This document shows positions 38,461 through 50,972 of a stretch of DNA of 64,000 bases, one piece after another. The DNA is taken from assembly GCF_000003605.2 (NCBI RefSeq), contig NW_003147277.1:273797-337796 (forward strand), read 5' to 3'. This DNA comes from Saccoglossus kowalevskii. Taxonomy: Eukaryota; Hemichordata; Enteropneusta; Harrimaniidae. How positions within the stretch are numbered: position 1 is the stretch's first letter; each line of letters begins with the position of its first letter. The position numbers and the translations under genes are program-made. A model generated the notes under the pieces. The model searched no databases. It saw only the letters and a list, made by a program, of their open reading frames with translations, and was not told where the DNA came from.

Positions 38461-40930
38461 GGAATCGTAAATATTTAATAAAATGACAAAATTGAAACAT
38501 TGCCAATCACATACCAGTCATAGTATTTTATCCGAAAACATTTGTTAACATCTATAGGAAATATAATCTGTATCTGATATGCACCTATATTCCAGACAGT
38601 ACATGAACAGATCTGGTAAAAAATATAAAGTATTAAATTAGTGTGCGGGCGCTATTTCATAACACTGTGACTTGATGACTGGTTGGACTGGTCATAAGAT
38701 TTAGTATTACTAGTCACGGGGACACAACTTTATTTAACATTCCACAAACCGTCAACTAGCGCAAGAGTAGAAATTGTTTTAGATCTAAATTTCTTTTTTT
38801 AAAAGCAGTTTTGAGAGCTACGTATAGTACACCATACAAACTAGAGTGAAATATAGCTACAGGTCACACTCGATCTGTCAATCAAATCATAGTTTTTCAA
38901 TTTATACAATAGTTCATATAATCGTATCGTGCTGACTGAGTTTCAATAGACATCTGCTGCTCGATTAATGACTACTGAACCAACATGTTACTCAAAATAA
39001 TGATATGGCTAGAAATTACATGTTATCGATGAAGAAGCTTTTTAAAATACACTCGATAAGTAGAATATGTAGAAGTGTAGGGACACTTTCAGTTGTTGCC
39101 TCGAGCGTGTGTCTGATCAAGTTGAATGCTTGAACATAAAGTTAGTGATGTAAAGGAGTCTAATTGAGGTATATGGGATTTGAAGAATTGATTGCTTCTA
39201 ATAAAGTGGCTCAGTAACCGACTATAGTTGTATATTTTTTCAAAAAATTACAGTGAAGTGTTATCAATGACATCACGTTCACACATTTGGTTCACATGCC
39301 TTGGTAGTATTGTTTAGAATCAACGACTTACATGTTTGGGTAGACATTATAAGCATATATTACAGGAGTTCTATAAACATATTTTTTACTAATTGTATTT
39401 AGTAGTGACAACTTTGCAATGATTTAACCGTGAGACACATCCATGGTAATCACGTGATCGTTCCAAGGACTGCAGCGATCGGCTGGTCGTATATTTACTC
39501 TGTTACGGCTTGGAGTTTATGATAGTTTGTAAGACTTTGTAAGGAGGAGAAGCAGAGAGGTGGGCAGTGAGGCATTATATCAACTGCCCGCTTGGGAGAA
39601 TAAAGCTGGACTATCTGTAACAAACGAATGCGTGTATTTCGCGCGTACGTGTTATCTGTACGATCTCCCGAGCACGCACCTCGACGTCCTCTTCACAACA
39701 GTAGACTCACTAATTGTTCTATTTGAAATGTTAGTAATCCAAATAATAAATTGTCTTAGATATGACAGAGGTTGACAGTGACGATATATATAAAATCACA
39801 GACAAAATCAGTACACAGGCCTACCTAATCCGAATCTGGCAATACACAATTAAACGTAAACTACGAGCAATACCATTTTGTCAAGTTCAACAAAATAATT
39901 TATAATAAAAATGATTCACTGGATAATTACTTAAGTCTTGCCAATCAACATAACTTATGAATTGATTACTGCTTCCATCATATGATTCAAAATTACTGTT
40001 CACAACATATTTGTTCCACATTTCGCAAACCGCCAACTAGCGTGGAAATAGAGATCGTTTAGATCTAAAATCGCTTTACTTAAAAGCAGTTTTTGGTGCT
40101 ACATATTGTACATCATAAAAACTAGAATGAAATATAGCTACAGGTCACACTCGATCTGTCAATCAAATTATATTTTGTCAATTTAGACAATAGCTCGTAT
40201 AATCGTGCTGTCCAATAGACATCTGCTGCTCGATGAACGACTTACTGAACCAACATGTTTCCACGATATTGTTATAACCAGACAGACTATCTGTAGTTTT
40301 GTCAAACAGTTATTTATTTATGAAAAATTTTTTTAAAATTACACTTGAGAAATAGACTCTTAATGTTGGGACACTTTCAGATTTTGCTTCTAGCGTGTAT
40401 AACGAAGCCATTGGTACATTTGAAAAACAGATATGTACAAAGGCAAATAAAGATAAACACCGTCCTAGAGTTTATTTATATTGTTTAACCTATTTATTTT
40501 ATTACAATATTTTATTTTAATATTTGTATGGAAGAAAATTATTGCTGTGGGGAAAGAGAGTTTTGATAGACATGGAGAGGAGGGTGATGAGGAGTATCCA
40601 GTCATCAGAAGGCACAGATGTGCATACAGACCCAATATAAGTGAGAAGTGGTATAGACTGTGGATATGGATCACACTGTTTTCAAATTTGGTGGGGTTAT
40701 AGTGGTATTGGTGAACTAAACTACCTTGACAGGGTAGTGCCATGGTAAATAAATTGCCATATGACAAAAAGGTAAAGAAATCGACACTAGAAAGGGTGAC
40801 AAAATAAATGTTGTTGAAAATTCGGCTTACAACTCTTCCAAGAAGTATTATATTCAAAACACCACCAAAAACACTTTAAGCTTATAAACTTTCTTTTGTA
40901 TTTAGTGCTGAGCTCTTTTGTTATGTAAAT
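38460..40930 (-). repeat. Module R, right arm of unit II
   Basis: Inverted copy of 1,575-5,450 and 25,594-29,770. The core occurs twice (about 38,690-39,080 and 40,000-40,400). The right end, 40,740-40,930, matches 1,600-1,900. An open frame of 130 codons (40,465-40,857, minus) shares a FENSVIHIHSLYHFSLI-like reading with the frame at 2,568 in unit I, but no copy is complete. Confidence 0.75.
39259..39622 (+). mobile_element. Solo-LTR-like relic, best-preserved copy
   Basis: It is 364 bases long, starting tgttatcaatgacatcac and ending gaataaagctggactatctg-taaca. The TGTTA/TAACA ends are perfect 5-base inverted repeats, and an AATAAA lies about 25 bases before the end, as in retroelement LTRs. 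No target duplication is visible and no internal region is attached. An old solo fossil embedded in module R. Confidence 0.5.
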
Positions 40931-40969
40931 TTAGGCAGAGAATTGTCAACCCGCCTATTCACAGTTCAT

Positions 40970-43900
40970 ACCCACCATAGACTCCAGTCAGTCAAAATAA
41001 CTATTTTGAACTGTAGGCAATGACGGAGAGAGAAATCTAGGTCAGGGGAAGCCCCATGATCTCTAAGATTTTCTTCCACTTCACATAACACACCTGATCC
41101 CTCCCCTGATCTCTTCATATACGAGGACTTAAAGCCAATCGACACGGAAAGTGGGTAGGTCAGTAAGGATCTAGAGTCTACGGTTGAAAACCTTCTGCCT
41201 AAATTCACTATGTTCAATTTTGCACCATAAATTCCGGTCAGTCAAAATGACTATTAAGAGGTTGCAGGTTTCTGAGCAAAACAGACATAATGGAGTGCAC
41301 GAAAAGATTACTACCACCTATCTAAGATCAGTGAAAAACGGTGTCTGACCTTGCCAATGTCGTCCCCATAGTAAAAGCATACTGATGATGGAGTGATGGG
41401 ATTGCCATTGCCTGAGGATACTAGAACCAACCCCAATTCTGGGGGTAACCTGCATTCCAAAAGTAGAGGCCGATACAGTTCTGCACGAGGGCATAGTCTG
41501 AACGCGTGACCTGGGTTGCCCAAAGAGTGCTGATGAGAGAAACTTCCCTGAACAAATCTGTAGCCGAGACTACTCTATTGCCTATGCACAGAGATACTTG
41601 TGGACAGTCAGGTTTGGTCAGTTTGATCTGCGATGATGGGACTTACCATAAAAAGACTTTCTTCAATGAGTTGCGTGTCTCTTGGATAATAATTGATGAA
41701 GACTTTTTGCGTTTTCCAGAAGTCTGCCCTGAGAGGGGCACCTGACGCAAGAGCTAATGAGTTAGCAATCGCATGAACTTCATGTGCTCGTACTCTGTCG
41801 ACCATGTGCTGAGGACGCCAATTAGTTATAAACCTCAAACAATGTCGAAGTGATCCGCCTAGAAATGGAAGTCAAGGAGGCTGGTTTATCCTGCTTACCT
41901 GGACCATAACTCATAAACATGTGTTTGTTTTCCTGATTCGACTTCCTAGTACGCTCTCATAGCATCTCAAAGCTCGAACCAGGCATAGAAGCAACTTCAC
42001 CTGATCCTCCAGGCTGACAATATTAGCCAAACGGGGGATGACCATCGGCTGTGGATCATGGCATGAGAATTAGGTCTTGGCAAGAAACCAGATTTGTGTC
42101 TTTAGCACAGCTTGATTGTCCATAAAGGTGTCACAACCGTCCGCGAAGGACAGGGGTCATAACTCAGAGCAACGCCTACCAGGATATTTCAGTGGTGCCT
42201 ATTCCAGCGGTTCAAACACAACTGACAAATCCCAATTTGGAGTTTCCCCAGATCTAGGCCTTTGAATATAAAAAGCAGTAAACAGTATTCTAATAATAGG
42301 ACAATCGGCTAGTCTTGTCCTAAAAGAGTTCACAATGGCAGGTAACAAGGCTGACCTATATCCAACGATTGCTGAGTAGGTTAAACCTAACTTGTCAAAC
42401 AGATGGACAAAAACATTCGTCTACCTGGCCAACAGTTGGGTGCCATGGATCAACCTCCCTCCCACTACACCAATCAACATATGCCCCCCACTTGGAGTTG
42501 GTAGAACCCCTTTTCGCCCCAGCCAGGACATCGGCAGCCCACTCAGATCAACCATCCATCTGTGCCATTTTACTGAAAGCTTCCATGCAAGTAAGTGGTA
42601 CACTGCTGGGCTCATTGGTAGCGTGCAAATATAGAATGTACGGAAGCACTACCTTTCCACTAACATTTCTAACAGTAGTGGAAACCTGGCCTCTGTTGGC
42701 CAATTGGGCAATAGCGTATGCGTCCATGTGGGTTCACGGGATTGACAATGCATCCATGGCCCTTGCTCCTGAAGTCGGCTGGAGTATCATGAACATCGGA
42801 AACTTGGCATTCTTGGGTGTGGCAAACAGGTCTATTTTGGGACCATCCCACAGCCGAAACTGTCTCGAGGTGCTTGCCACTTCGTGTTCTGGAAACATAG
42901 TCGCCATAGAAAGGGCGTCCACTGTAAGATGGTGTGCACCACATTGTGTTCCAGGCACCAATGCCAGGGCTAACATTGATGTGAATTTTGTCCCCTTCTC
43001 ACTGTGTTTCCCATGCGGAGCAAGACTATGTGTCCCCGAACTATGGGTAAAAAGTGTATGTGATATGATATGCAAATGCAGGGGACATATTCCTTAGGCT
43101 TGATCGTACATCGTGTGCTCCCCAACCTGTGAGAGACACCATTCCTGAGGTTGGTAATTGTCATCCACCTTGGCAAGGCATCCCTCACTTGGTCCGAGAG
43201 AGTTAGTCACTGCTCTAGTTGCATAGGAGGCATCCATGATCATAGTCATAACCATGGTGAGTGCATCTGTTAGCATTCTTTATTCTGTGTTTTGTCATAT
43301 TACGTCAAACACTGCATATAGAAGTGTGCACGATATCATGGGAAGAAACGGTGTGCATTGTCATTTAATAACTGTCATACAGGTGATTGACAGGTCATAC
43401 TTGTTTTCAACTCTGGAAGGACAGTGGGTTCTACCAGGTGCGCTTGTGATTTACATAACAAATGTTGTTTACAACATTGGAAGGGCAATTGGAATCTACC
43501 AGGCATTGCCAGAAATGGACAATAGAATCTGGTCAAGTAGGGATTTCCTGTCTATACCATTGCAGTGACTATAATTACATGCAAAATTATTCAAGACAAC
43601 GGATGATGTAACAGACTTTAAAGATCTATTGTTTAGCCTAATTGAGAGTCTATTGTTATGTTAAGTAGTTCACAGTTTGGGGTTGGAAACAATAGTAAGT
43701 AAGAAACAATTGTTTCCTTTGTTCTGTGCCCACTTGTATTTGTTAGCTGATCATATGAAGCCATGTAATAAATGGTGTTAGTTGCCAGAGAACGAGATAC
43801 CATTAGGTACACTCTTATGGTGGCATTGAAGACAGCCACCCGTTATATACTTAATACAAAAACATGTGAACAGACTAATCTTGTAAATATCATTGTTTTC

Positions 43901-46900
43901 GTCAATGGCGATTGGTATGCAAATTACATTTGTCTGACGCATTACAAAACAAAAGTCGAGACTGTCGTGGAACAATACACAACTCACGGACAGACAGTGG
44001 GCTGAAACGCCTCTTTTATAAAAAGGGAAAACGACCGATACAATATATCGATCTTGCGGTATCAAAAGCAGTATGGCGATAGTGGTTTGCGCTCGAAAAG
44101 TGGGGTGATTTAACATGGACTAACCATGCTCTTGTTACCTCCATGGACTAACGAACATAAAAGAAATCTTGATTCAGGTTACTTCCTGTTGTTAATTGGA
44201 TTAAAACAGTTATATTTGCTAACAACTGAATCGTATATCTGTGTAAAAAATGCATGAATTTCAACTCTAATTTGGGCAGCGAATACTGCGTCTACAACTG
44301 CGTCAGCTGCGTCGTCGTGTTCATTGAACCAGAGAGTATCCAGAACGAAGCAAACAAACTTGAACAGTCACCTGCGTTAGTGCATTTTCCTATTTTTAAA
44401 AATAGAGTCTGGCACACAAATACACATCGTCCATTGGTAATACACTGGACCAGTGTAGGATTTATCATCAGGTTTTACGGCAAGTTGGGCATTTATTGGT
44501 GGAGTTTTGATGAAAACGTCTATAACATATCGAAAGCTTGGAACGTCACCTGTCTATTACGAAGCACACTAAAGTGAAAAAATGAAAAATATAAACTCAA
44601 AATTAAATTTTGTTTTAATATATGTTTATGCAATGCATTCTCTATGGCACATTCTGTGATGTTTATTTGACTGGGGAACACTGGTCAGGGCGGAAGTCAG
44701 CCATCTTGTCCACTCATTTCTGGTGATGTGTGCTGTTATTTGAATAACAAAAGATGTTTATGATCTACTGAGTTGCCTACATGACACAGCTCCTAGCAAG
44801 ATCACATTTTTACTGGGTCATGTGGAAACCCAGGTGATGTCCCTGAATCTGGTGGTGGAGAATAACAGCATTCCTCTGCAAGCTATATTCCTGTATTTAT
44901 TTTGAGAGGTATTAAAGCCAGTTGCTTCAAATTGATATTTTGGGTATGTGTATTTTATTTCCAGTACTATTGTCGTGTCTACCCCATTTTAGCAGTGGAA
45001 GCACCGCTTGTACAATGTGAGTTCTGTGGGTGGCGCTCTTGATAGCAATAAGCAGGCCTTACACTGTGACATGGTTCAAGAGGACCCCATGCCTGAAGTT
45101 GGTAATTGTCATCCACCAGGACAAGGCATCGCTCGCTTGGTCTGAGAGAGTTACTCGCCCCTCTAGTTTCCGAGACGTGAGACCGGTGTTGCAACAAAAT
45201 GCGTTGCACTGGGCAGTTGCGCAGTACAGATTGTGGAAACACCCTGCAAACTAACATCATCATTCCAATGATGAGCATCAGTTTTCAGAGAGAAACAGAA
45301 GGAATGCTGAAAAGACGATCAGCCTGTGATAGACACACCAAGCCTGCCTCCGTTTCAAACTCCATGCCCAGAAACACCAACTGATGTGCCGGGTGTGGAT
45401 GTGACTTTTTTGGTTTACTAGAAAGCCTAATTAGTGTAGTAAATCCTGTGTTAGCCTTACTTGCTCGGCCAACAACCCCTTGCCTTGGTTGTGTAGCAAC
45501 CAGTCGTCTAGGTATGGGCTAATGAGTGAACACATGGGGAGCTGTGCATAACCAGAAGGGATGCACTGTAAATTTGAATACCTGGATAAAACGGACAAAT
45601 CGAAGGAGGTGATGACTCACTGGATGCATCAGTATGTGCTTTAGTCTAGCGAGGCTAACCAATCGAAACAGTGCATGGGGAGAAAAACTGCTATGTGACA
45701 CAGAAAAACTGCTGCGGAACCAATCAAGGAGCACATACTGAATTAGCTTGCTTTGGTCCAGAATTGGATGCCAGCAACCTGTAGCCTTTAAATATGTGAA
45801 CACATGTGAGTAGAAGCCCGGACTTGTTACCCTGCCTATGGCGCCCTTTGTAAGCAAACTGTCTACCTCCTGTTGGATTGCTTCCGCTTTGAGGGGACCC
45901 ACTGGCAGTGCCCAAAACAGGGTATTTTGAAGGGGAGGCAGAGATAGCAGTGGGAATCTGTAAATGTGTGTCACCACCTAGAGTGTCTATGGGTTGGTTA
46001 CCAGCTGCCTAAAAGCTGGAATACACCAGCGCAATCTGAGTGCAACAGGGATATGTGGCTACGGGTTCGGTGGTTCTGCATCTGTGGAAATCTCTCCTCT
46101 ACTGAGGCAAGTCACCTTGAGGTTTGTAACAGCTTGCCAATCACCCATGTCACATCTGAAAGCGACAAACTTGCTTCCCCAGTGACTTGAAGAAGAAGAA
46201 GGGGATCCACCGCCTGGTCCCTTCTTTCTGGGAGGGGCGCTTGTCTCCTGGCTGCTTCTGGCCAGAGGATGCTTACTTTGGCCGTTGTGCTTTCTCTTCT
46301 TGGGGTCCTGCCCACTTGCCCTTAGCAGAAGCCATCTGGCTCGCAGACTAAACCCGTACTATCTGGTGAGTGGCTTCCCAAAAATCCGAGATTACCCTCT
46401 CCATCTCCTCATTAAAGAGGGTGGAAGAGGTCCAGTCTCTGTAACTGAGGTTGTGGCGCACCCTGTGACATAGTTCATAGGGAAAACACACCCTGCTAAA
46501 ACAGCATCCCGCTGCACAGAGGTTGCCCCTGACAAGAGAGCCAGATGACACTGCAGGACAACCACTTCAGCTGGTATAAGAGGCTGATTCATTCTGCCTT
46601 TGAGACTTCAGAGTCCTGGAGATGCAATGCAGTGCATCCCATTGTGCTGGCCACACACTCCAAAAAGTGAATGGGTCTCAGCTCTACTCTCAGGGCGTTG
46701 GACTGTTTCTGACTGAGATGCAGAAAAACTACACGAAACACTGCCACCCCTTCACCTGAAGGGGTGGCAGTGAACAAGAGATCATGGTACATGAGTTGGG
46801 GGAAGGAACCAAGGGATACAATCAGAGGCGTGAAATTAGGCTCCAGACTCTGCTTGATCTTATACTACGCACTGCAATAGTCAGTTTGGTCCAGTGGAAA

Positions 46901-47880
46901 GTGTTAGCTATAAGGTTACACCACCATGTGGTCTCATGACTATATACTTCTGCATGTGATCAATACCCGCCCATCAACACCACCCCGACGTCTAGGATAT
47001 TGAAAGCCACAGTGCTATCAGGATTGAGAATGCAGGTATGAACAATGTGTCACTAGGACTGACGACCTCCCGCATCACCATCATAGTGTTATTCAGAAGT
47101 CATTTCAGAGAACGGACTCTGAGGGGATGTTCGAGTCCACAGGGGCAGACATCATTAAACACCCCCCTTTAACGTTAAGGAAGTGAGCAAAGGCATGTCT
47201 GATAAAAAGTATTGTAGTCGGGTAGGCCCCTCTGGAAATACTATTGGGTCTTTGAAGAGGGAGTAGCAATCCCTGACTGACAGGAAGTGGGGAAGAGATG
47301 AAATCCACGTCCTGCCATGCTTTGTCCCCCTCAATATCGGAGGCCTGAACGCCAGCCCCCACCTCCCACCATCGCCAGCCATCTGTGGAATATGCCTTGT
47401 CGGAGACCCAGTATAACCGGCCTGTGCTCACCTGCTTCTCAATCATCGGGGACGCTGGAGTTGGGATTGAGGGTTCTCGAAATTAAGCACTCTTTGAATA
47501 CAAACATCACATCCTGGATTGTTTCTTCGTGCTCGCCGACTGAGAGGTGTCTACAGTGAAGGCAATGCACTCCTCTTACAGCATGTCTACCCATCCTGAA
47601 AATGACGAAATTTGGCCTGACTGGCCCTCAAACATCGCTAAAATCTGAGACCCGGCGAGAAAGGATCCTCGTGAGGACACGCAACAGTCCCCATAAGAGC
47701 TCTATGCTCCATATACCGGCCTTGCTGTTTCTGGCACGATCGAGCAAACCTTTGTCTGCAATAACAGAAAAGGATGGGGGGACTGGGACTTGGTTCCACC
47801 ACTGCTGCACCGCACAGCACCCGGGGTACCGGTAGCCGAACAGGAGGACTCCCAGCCCATAATAACACTTCTCCCACTCA
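40970..47880 (-). mobile_element. DIRS-like tyrosine-recombinase retroelement fossil
   Basis: GC-richer than its surroundings and read on the minus strand, in the usual DIRS order. A gag-like region (about 47,400-46,100) is followed by a reverse transcriptase region (about 45,950-45,700, with EVDSLLTKGAI and PGFYS). Next is the RNase H-linked region (about 43,100-42,700, with KIDLFATPKN). Last is a tyrosine recombinase region (about 42,400-41,400). Short direct and inverted repeats around 40,975-41,260 may be terminal repeats. The element is broken many times and interrupted by AT-rich DNA, so it is an old, inactive fossil. It lies exactly between duplicated units II and III. Confidence 0.8.
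43260..45010. other. AT-richer DNA interrupting the DIRS-like fossil
   Basis: About 1.75 kb with the base composition of the host DNA separates the two halves of the element. A related piece of the element (ggtaattgtcatccacc to tccgagagagttagtcac) appears on both sides (43,150-43,220 and 45,095-45,165). Either a second element fragment or an insertion with rearrangement is involved. Open frames of 107-110 codons at 43,236 and 44,254 are unidentified. Confidence 0.5.
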
Positions 47881-47884
47881 CGAC

Positions 47885-50690
47885 CAATTCGTTTTGCACA
47901 AAGTTCAATCTTATTTGTCAAAGTTTTGCAAGAAAATAACAAATATTCTGTAATATTTTTGTGTAATACATTTTGATGTCTTTGATAAACGACTTCATGA
48001 ATTTTATCACCAATATAGATGCTATGAATATAAGAAGCACAGCGTTTAGAGTCAATGTAATTAGGGTTAATCAACGACCACACAACTAAAATTTTTCGAT
48101 TCGTCAGCATTCAATGTTTTTTTAGTATGGATAGCTGGAACAACAAACCCACTATTATGTGTTCAACGTCTTCTCGAAATTTCCTATGTGCATATGCCAC
48201 ATGTGTTCAATGTACGACTGACCCCGCAGTCTACTAAATAGGTTGCGTGTGTTAGACTCGTCAAAATTCAATGTTTCTCCTCATTTGTATGGACAGCCTG
48301 AACAACAAACTCACCATTATTTGTTTAGTTGAAGATATCTTTTTGTTATGGCGCGTAGTATTCTAATTTGCGTGATAATTATGCCCATCTTTGCACACAA
48401 CACTGTTAATGTTTTGTTATCATGCACACTTTGATCCTTATATACTTTTTTCATATTTTCAATAACCGACTTCATGAATTTTGTCATGCTATTTAGAAAT
48501 ATGTTCTTCTAAAATTGGACATCTAATTATTTTTTTTTAATTATACAAATGGAGTGCATTATGGATTCACATTACATTTGAGATGCCAATCAAACTATTT
48601 TTACAATCGTTGACAATAGTTGATATAATCCTATCATTATGCTGGCTGGGTTTGAAAGCACACCTGCATCCTGATTAACAATTCAGTACAGCAATATGTT
48701 GTTATCTACAGCATCAGAACCAGAGGCTGACGAAAATGGTCATTTCGTCAAACAGTTAGTGGCGTTATATAATGTTAGCAAAATCTCAATGTCGAGTCTC
48801 TTTCATTCTTCATATGATACAATAATGTAATATTAATTTTGTCATAGAGTTTTTTTGTACAGTACAATGAGAGAGGAATTTACTATTTTTCAAATGTTTT
48901 TGAAATATAAAAGTACATAAAGCTATAGGTGCTAGTTATAAATATGATAAAGATAGGGCGTTCTTATTTGCTGAAGTCTGTCACCAGCTTTCGGCCAGAC
49001 TACTGAGCTACTAAGCTTGCCATGCTTGTAGATTGAACACTTAGCTTTTGATATGCATATAGAAAAAAAACACCTTTCCATGTGCTAACATTTCCAAACA
49101 CCTTACATCACCTTCATATTATATACAAGTCTCAGCTTGCCAAATCTTATAAAGCAAAAAAAATTGTTTAAAGGATGGCAGCAAATTATTGCGATGACAT
49201 GACCAAGTACGAGTTGATGATAAAATAAACAATTTCATTCTTGTCTAAAAAAGTGCAGCTCATGTTAATGATGTCATGTCAACTAATTAATGAATAGATT
49301 CCTACCATTCTGTCAAACTGACACAATCCGCATTTAATGAAGGAGTACCAGGTAATGTAATTTATTTATTTATTTATCAGTTAATTTATTTTCTTTCATC
49401 TTGCCTTCATTTCAAAAATACTTTCAATAAATAATAGTTTTCTTAACAGTTTTATTTATCAGTTTATTGTATTTGAGTTTATTGTTGTAATTGACAAATT
49501 ATCAACAGTAATGATGATGATTGCAGGGATGGTGGAAATGATAATGACAGTGATTTTGAATGTGACGCTAATTACACAACAAAAGCAATTACATTATCAC
49601 ATTGAATTAGGATCGGAACATTTAAATTATTGGCTCGAGTATACAAAGCATTACATGATGAAGAGATACTTTGACTGTGCTAAAGTATGTCTTTAAAAAC
49701 GTGTAAAAAGTTTACGAGATGGATTAATTCTAACTATTTTATTCAATTTGAATACCTGAAATTGAGAACCCTATACCACTACAATGTATAACGTCTGAAA
49801 TCTAACTATAAGCCTAATAATTTGTGAAATTGCTCATGTTTTACAATCTTTCAAATAGTTTAATATGAAGAACTATTTTATTAATATATGTTTCATAACA
49901 GATGCCTCAGGCCACACTGCATGGAAATAACAACTAAAATGTCTGATTAGTCAGAATAATTGAATCAAATGAAGTATTGTAAATATTACTGTTGCACGAT
50001 CCTCCAAAGTATAAATAAAGAAATATGGACAAAACATACTTACTTGCAAAATTGAAAAATGTCTCAGGAATGCGATTGAGAATGTAAGTAAGCAGTGAGA
50101 TATGAATGAATGAGTTTGCAATTAATTCTTCACAAAAATACTCAACATCTCATATTCTGACATAAATACTAAACTTATACATCCACCATCGCCCATTGTC
50201 GGTGTATATGTTTTTGAAAACAATTAAGATGAAAATAATAATATTTTCAGAACAGAAGAATTCAGCATGCCGAATGTAATATTTTCTACGATTGAACTCC
50301 TTTGACCAAAGCCTGGTAAATGTTTAATGTTGTTAGAGTTCAAGTGTTGGATAATTAAGACTAATAAATAATAATTTTACCAATGATTGGAATTTCTGAA
50401 ATACTAGCAAACACACACTACAATTATTGAAAAAAATGCTGCAGATATATAGGTAGTTTAGATTGACAATAACACGTCGTTGAATGTAACACAAGAGATC
50501 ACGTGTTGGCTAATTTGTCTCACCTCTAGGACTCCGGTTTACACTGATGAAGTGACTGACTTAAATCGTCTTAGAGAAAAGATGGGAAAATATACTTGAC
50601 TCACTCTTATATCAATGTATTTCTTATTTCTCTCTAGACATCATGACATACGTATTAGCTTTTTTTCCTCAGTAGCGTACGTTACACATG
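47885..50690 (+). other. Duplicated 5' flank of gene C, non-coding
   Basis: Inverted counterpart of 21,420-25,590, with the anchors listed there. It is about 1.3 kb shorter than unit I. The 61-codon frame at 49,511 is low-complexity and not kept in unit I. No gene is supported. Confidence 0.65.
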
Positions 50691-50972
50691 GCAATATTTA
50701 GTGTATTTCTCAGCGATATATTGTTTACACCATTACCAGTAGTTGCTACGTAAAAAATGAAAATGAGCATGCGCGACGTAATTCAGTTGCGTGTGCAATA
50801 ATTTATTTGTCCAATAGGAATGCTCCCAAATGGAGGGATTACAAACACGCGCGTCATCAAAATATTATCGATAAAATCGAACGAGCGGATCAAATCTAGC
50901 AGTTGCAGGTGTTTGTCTGAAGTCTCTGCACAACATTTCTCGTTGAAGAGTATTCTACGAAATACAGCCACG
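50690..50972 (+). promoter_or_regulatory. 5' UTR and promoter region of gene C
   Basis: It matches 21,146-21,420. A CCAAT-type gtccaatagg (about 50,808), an A/T-rich attatcgataaaatcg and the leader gagcggatcaaatct (about 50,884) lead to the ATG at 50,973. Open frame continues upstream of this ATG, but the aligned upstream residues differ in A. The signal-peptide ATG is therefore the likely start. Confidence 0.45.

Noticed and set aside
42369-43097. 242-codon plus-strand open frame, the longest without Ns
   Set aside because: It is a shadow on the opposite strand of the DIRS-like fossil, whose recognisable motifs are on the minus strand.
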